NCBI RefSeq assembly: GCF_014161445.1
Contig: NZ_JABBXA010000003.1
Coordinates: forward strand, 434,001 to 498,000
From: Microbispora sp. H13382
Lineage (GTDB): Bacteria; Actinomycetota; Actinomycetes; Streptosporangiales; Streptosporangiaceae
Length of the DNA stretch: 64,000 nucleotides
Direction: 5' to 3'
The notes under the pieces are model-generated. The model was not told the DNA's origin. It did not search any database and saw only the letters and a program-made list of their open reading frames with translations. Positions within the stretch are counted from its first letter, which is position 1, and every line of letters starts with the position of its first letter. Positions 62,578 through 64,000 of the stretch are shown here, piece after piece. The position numbers and the translations under genes were made by a program.

Positions 62578-63728
62578 GGCCGGCCTCGCTTGCGGCGGTG
62601 GTCCCGGTGGTCCTTCTGGGGTGTGGAGCCGAGGTCGGGCGTCTTGTAGGTGACCAGAGGGATGGTGGTGGCCACGGGCGTGGCCAGGTCATGGTCGACG
62701 AGGTCGGCGATGACTTGCTCGATGCGCTTGTAGGCCGTTGGTGCCTCCTCGAAGAGGAGTTGGCGGTCGCCGCACACCACCAGCGACCCCATCGGTGTGC
62801 GGCGCAGCTCTTCGACCGTGTGCTTGGCCCGGCCCCGGCGCAGGGCGTCCGCACGGGACATCTTGCGGCCAGCGCCGTGCGCCACGGAATGGTTGGCGTC
62901 CGGCCCGGCGTGGCCGGCCACCAGGTAGGAAGGGGTGCCTCGCGTTCCGGCGATGAGCACGTCGCGGCCGTCGCCCGGCGCCGCCCCCTTGCGGTGCAGG
63001 TAGAGCCCGTCGCGGACCTCGACCAGGTTGTGGCACTGGTCGACGATCGGCTCGGTGGGCTCGGTCCCCAGCGCGTGGGCGACCCGGGCGGCCAGCAGCC
63101 GCCGGTTGAGTGATCCCCAGCGTACGGCGCCGTCATGCATCGCCAGGTAGGCGCCGGGATCAGGGGCAGGGCCCGCGCCGTGGAGCTCAGTGTGTGCCCG
63201 CAGGATCTGTTCGCCCAGGCCTCGGGAGCCGCTGTGGACGATGAGGACCAGGTCGCCGACGGCGAGTCCGAGCCGGCTCGCGTGGCCCGGTTCGTATACG
63301 GTCCCGATGCGCGCCAGCTCGACGAAGTGGTTGCCCCGGCCGACCGTCCCGAGGCCCTCGAGGTGACCGGCGGGAATATCGCCCTTCACAACGGCCCAGG
63401 CCGGGTCGTCGGCATCCTGCTCAGGGTCCAGCGCGCGATCGAGATCGGGGAACCGGGCGGCGAGCTTCTCGGGTACGGCGCGCTTGAGCGTGACAGGGAA
63501 CACGGCGATGCCGCAACCGATGTCGGAGCCCACCAGGAACGGGTACAAGATGGTCGAGGCCATGGCGGCGCCGATTGGGGCGCCCTTGCCGGGGTGCAGG
63601 TCCGGCATGGCGGCGACGTGCATCATGCCGTCGAGGGCGGCCACCTGGTTGCACTGCGCGACGGCATCGGATTCGATCCAGCTGGTGGGGGAGGCGAACA
63701 CGGTGACGGTGGCCGACCCCATGGCCAT
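62574..63728 (-). CDS. rtcB: RNA ligase RtcB (PrfH-associated type)
   Basis: A 384-residue RNA ligase that joins 2',3'-cyclic phosphate and 5'-OH ends with GTP and Mn2+. Metal ligands are visible: MPDLHPGKGAPIGAAM, the Cys in VGSDIGCGIAVF, His in GRGNHFVEL and in HSGSRGLGEQ. ANHSVAHGAGRKMSR carries the His that is guanylylated. The length fits the shorter RtcB group found with PrfH. I take ATG 63728 (MAMGSATVTVF); TTG 63773 would add 15 residues. A still longer frame begins at 63968 but its first residues are Cys-rich and unlike the family. The gene heads a two-gene operon with prfH. Confidence 0.88.
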   Translation of the reverse strand: MAMGSATVTVFASPTSWIESDAVAQCNQVAALDGMMHVAAMPDLHPGKGAPIGAAMASTILYPFLVGSDIGCGIAVFPVTLKRAVPEKLAARFPDLDRALDPEQDADDPAWAVVKGDIPAGHLEGLGTVGRGNHFVELARIGTVYEPGHASRLGLAVGDLVLIVHSGSRGLGEQILRAHTELHGAGPAPDPGAYLAMHDGAVRWGSLNRRLLAARVAHALGTEPTEPIVDQCHNLVEVRDGLYLHRKGAAPGDGRDVLIAGTRGTPSYLVAGHAGPDANHSVAHGAGRKMSRADALRRGRAKHTVEELRRTPMGSLVVCGDRQLLFEEAPTAYKRIEQVIADLVDHDLATPVATTIPLVTYKTPDLGSTPQKDHRDHRRKRGRP

Positions 63729-64000
63729 AGTGGGCGGCGGCAGGAACTCCTGCGGGGAGTTTTGGTGAGACAAAGACGCTCTCTTCGCTGAAACAGGGCA
63801 TGAGCAGGCGGCATCACGGCGCGAGTCGGCGCAGTGACATCTGGAAGTCGCGGGGGTGTTGTCCGTCAGAGCCTCGTGGACACCACATTCTCTGAGCCCC
63901 GTCATGCCAGGCAAACGATTTTCGGCCGTACGGGCCTGCATGGCCGTGCGGCTAGGGCACGCCTGCATGAGTACGTGGCCGCGGGGTCTCGTTGCGGAGT
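63729..64000. other. Upstream region of rtcB, to the window edge
   Basis: No gene is evident here. The minus-strand frame of rtcB stays open to 63968 but is not convincing as protein. CAGGAG lies about 20 nt before the chosen ATG on the minus strand, too far for a good ribosome site. I recognise no operator or promoter with confidence; an RtcR-type sigma-54 site, used in some proteobacteria, is not seen. Confidence 0.4.

Noticed and set aside
63729-63968. N-terminal extension of RtcB from ATG 63968
   Set aside because: The extra 80 residues are Cys/Arg/Ser-rich and unlike RtcB, and family similarity begins near MAMGSATVTVF.

Overview
The window is very GC-rich, has short operons with ATGA/GTGA stop-start overlaps, many GTG starts and several leaderless-looking genes. 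Gene content (Ser/Thr kinase with an extracellular domain, LCP protein, AfsR/SARP-type regulator, large NRPS/PKS genes, Entner-Doudoroff operon with a ROK regulator) points to a filamentous actinomycete, plausibly of the Streptosporangiaceae type. That placement is inference; no rRNA or tRNA gene is visible.

Left part (1-15.5 kb) is sugar catabolism and signalling. A partial MalK-type ATPase runs off the left edge. Divergent from it lies an alpha-glucoside operon: binding protein, two permeases, GH13 glucosidase and LacI repressor, with a candidate LacI operator over the promoter. A PfkB kinase follows. On the minus strand edd-glk-eda form a translationally coupled Entner-Doudoroff operon, divergent from a ROK regulator. 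Then come a membrane Ser/Thr kinase and a one-domain voltage-gated cation channel.

Centre (16.3-44.9 kb) is a compact NRPS-PKS cluster, all on the plus strand and nearly all overlapping: MbtH, NRPS-1 (C-A-T-C-A-T-E*), a 2-oxoglutarate dioxygenase, an unknown small protein, an ABCC/MRP-like full-length exporter, NRPS-2 (A-T-C-A-T-C-A-T), a KS-AT-T-Cy-A-T hybrid and a type II thioesterase. Domain logic gives the order NRPS-2, hybrid, NRPS-1, the reverse of gene order for NRPS-1. Hand-read codes give Ser, an unassigned residue, an unassigned possibly basic residue, malonate, Cys (heterocyclised), Asn, and a last unit activated by an A domain without the usual Asp235. The last domain is an epimerase relative that lacks the catalytic Glu, and no cis thioesterase is present, so release is unexplained. 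I know no product matching this order. A solitary type I-E CRISPR-like repeat lies left of the cluster and a short integrase scar lies exactly at its right end.

Right part (45-60.3 kb) holds an unusual S8 peptidase / small protein / P-loop operon, a GNAT, an LCP cell-wall ligase, two related HEYGHH metallopeptidases flanking a LysR gene and a FolP2-like gene, an 1111-residue AfsR-like regulator, and a hemerythrin plus flavin-binding-type protein pair preceded by a perfect 12-bp inverted repeat.

The last 3.6 kb is a mobile-DNA graveyard (lectin, pentapeptide and IS3 OrfA remnants and a truncated IS30-type transposase) joined directly to a prfH-rtcB ribosome-rescue/RNA-repair pair. A recurring oddity is tandem duplication of gene 3' ends including the stop codon, seen at three unrelated genes.
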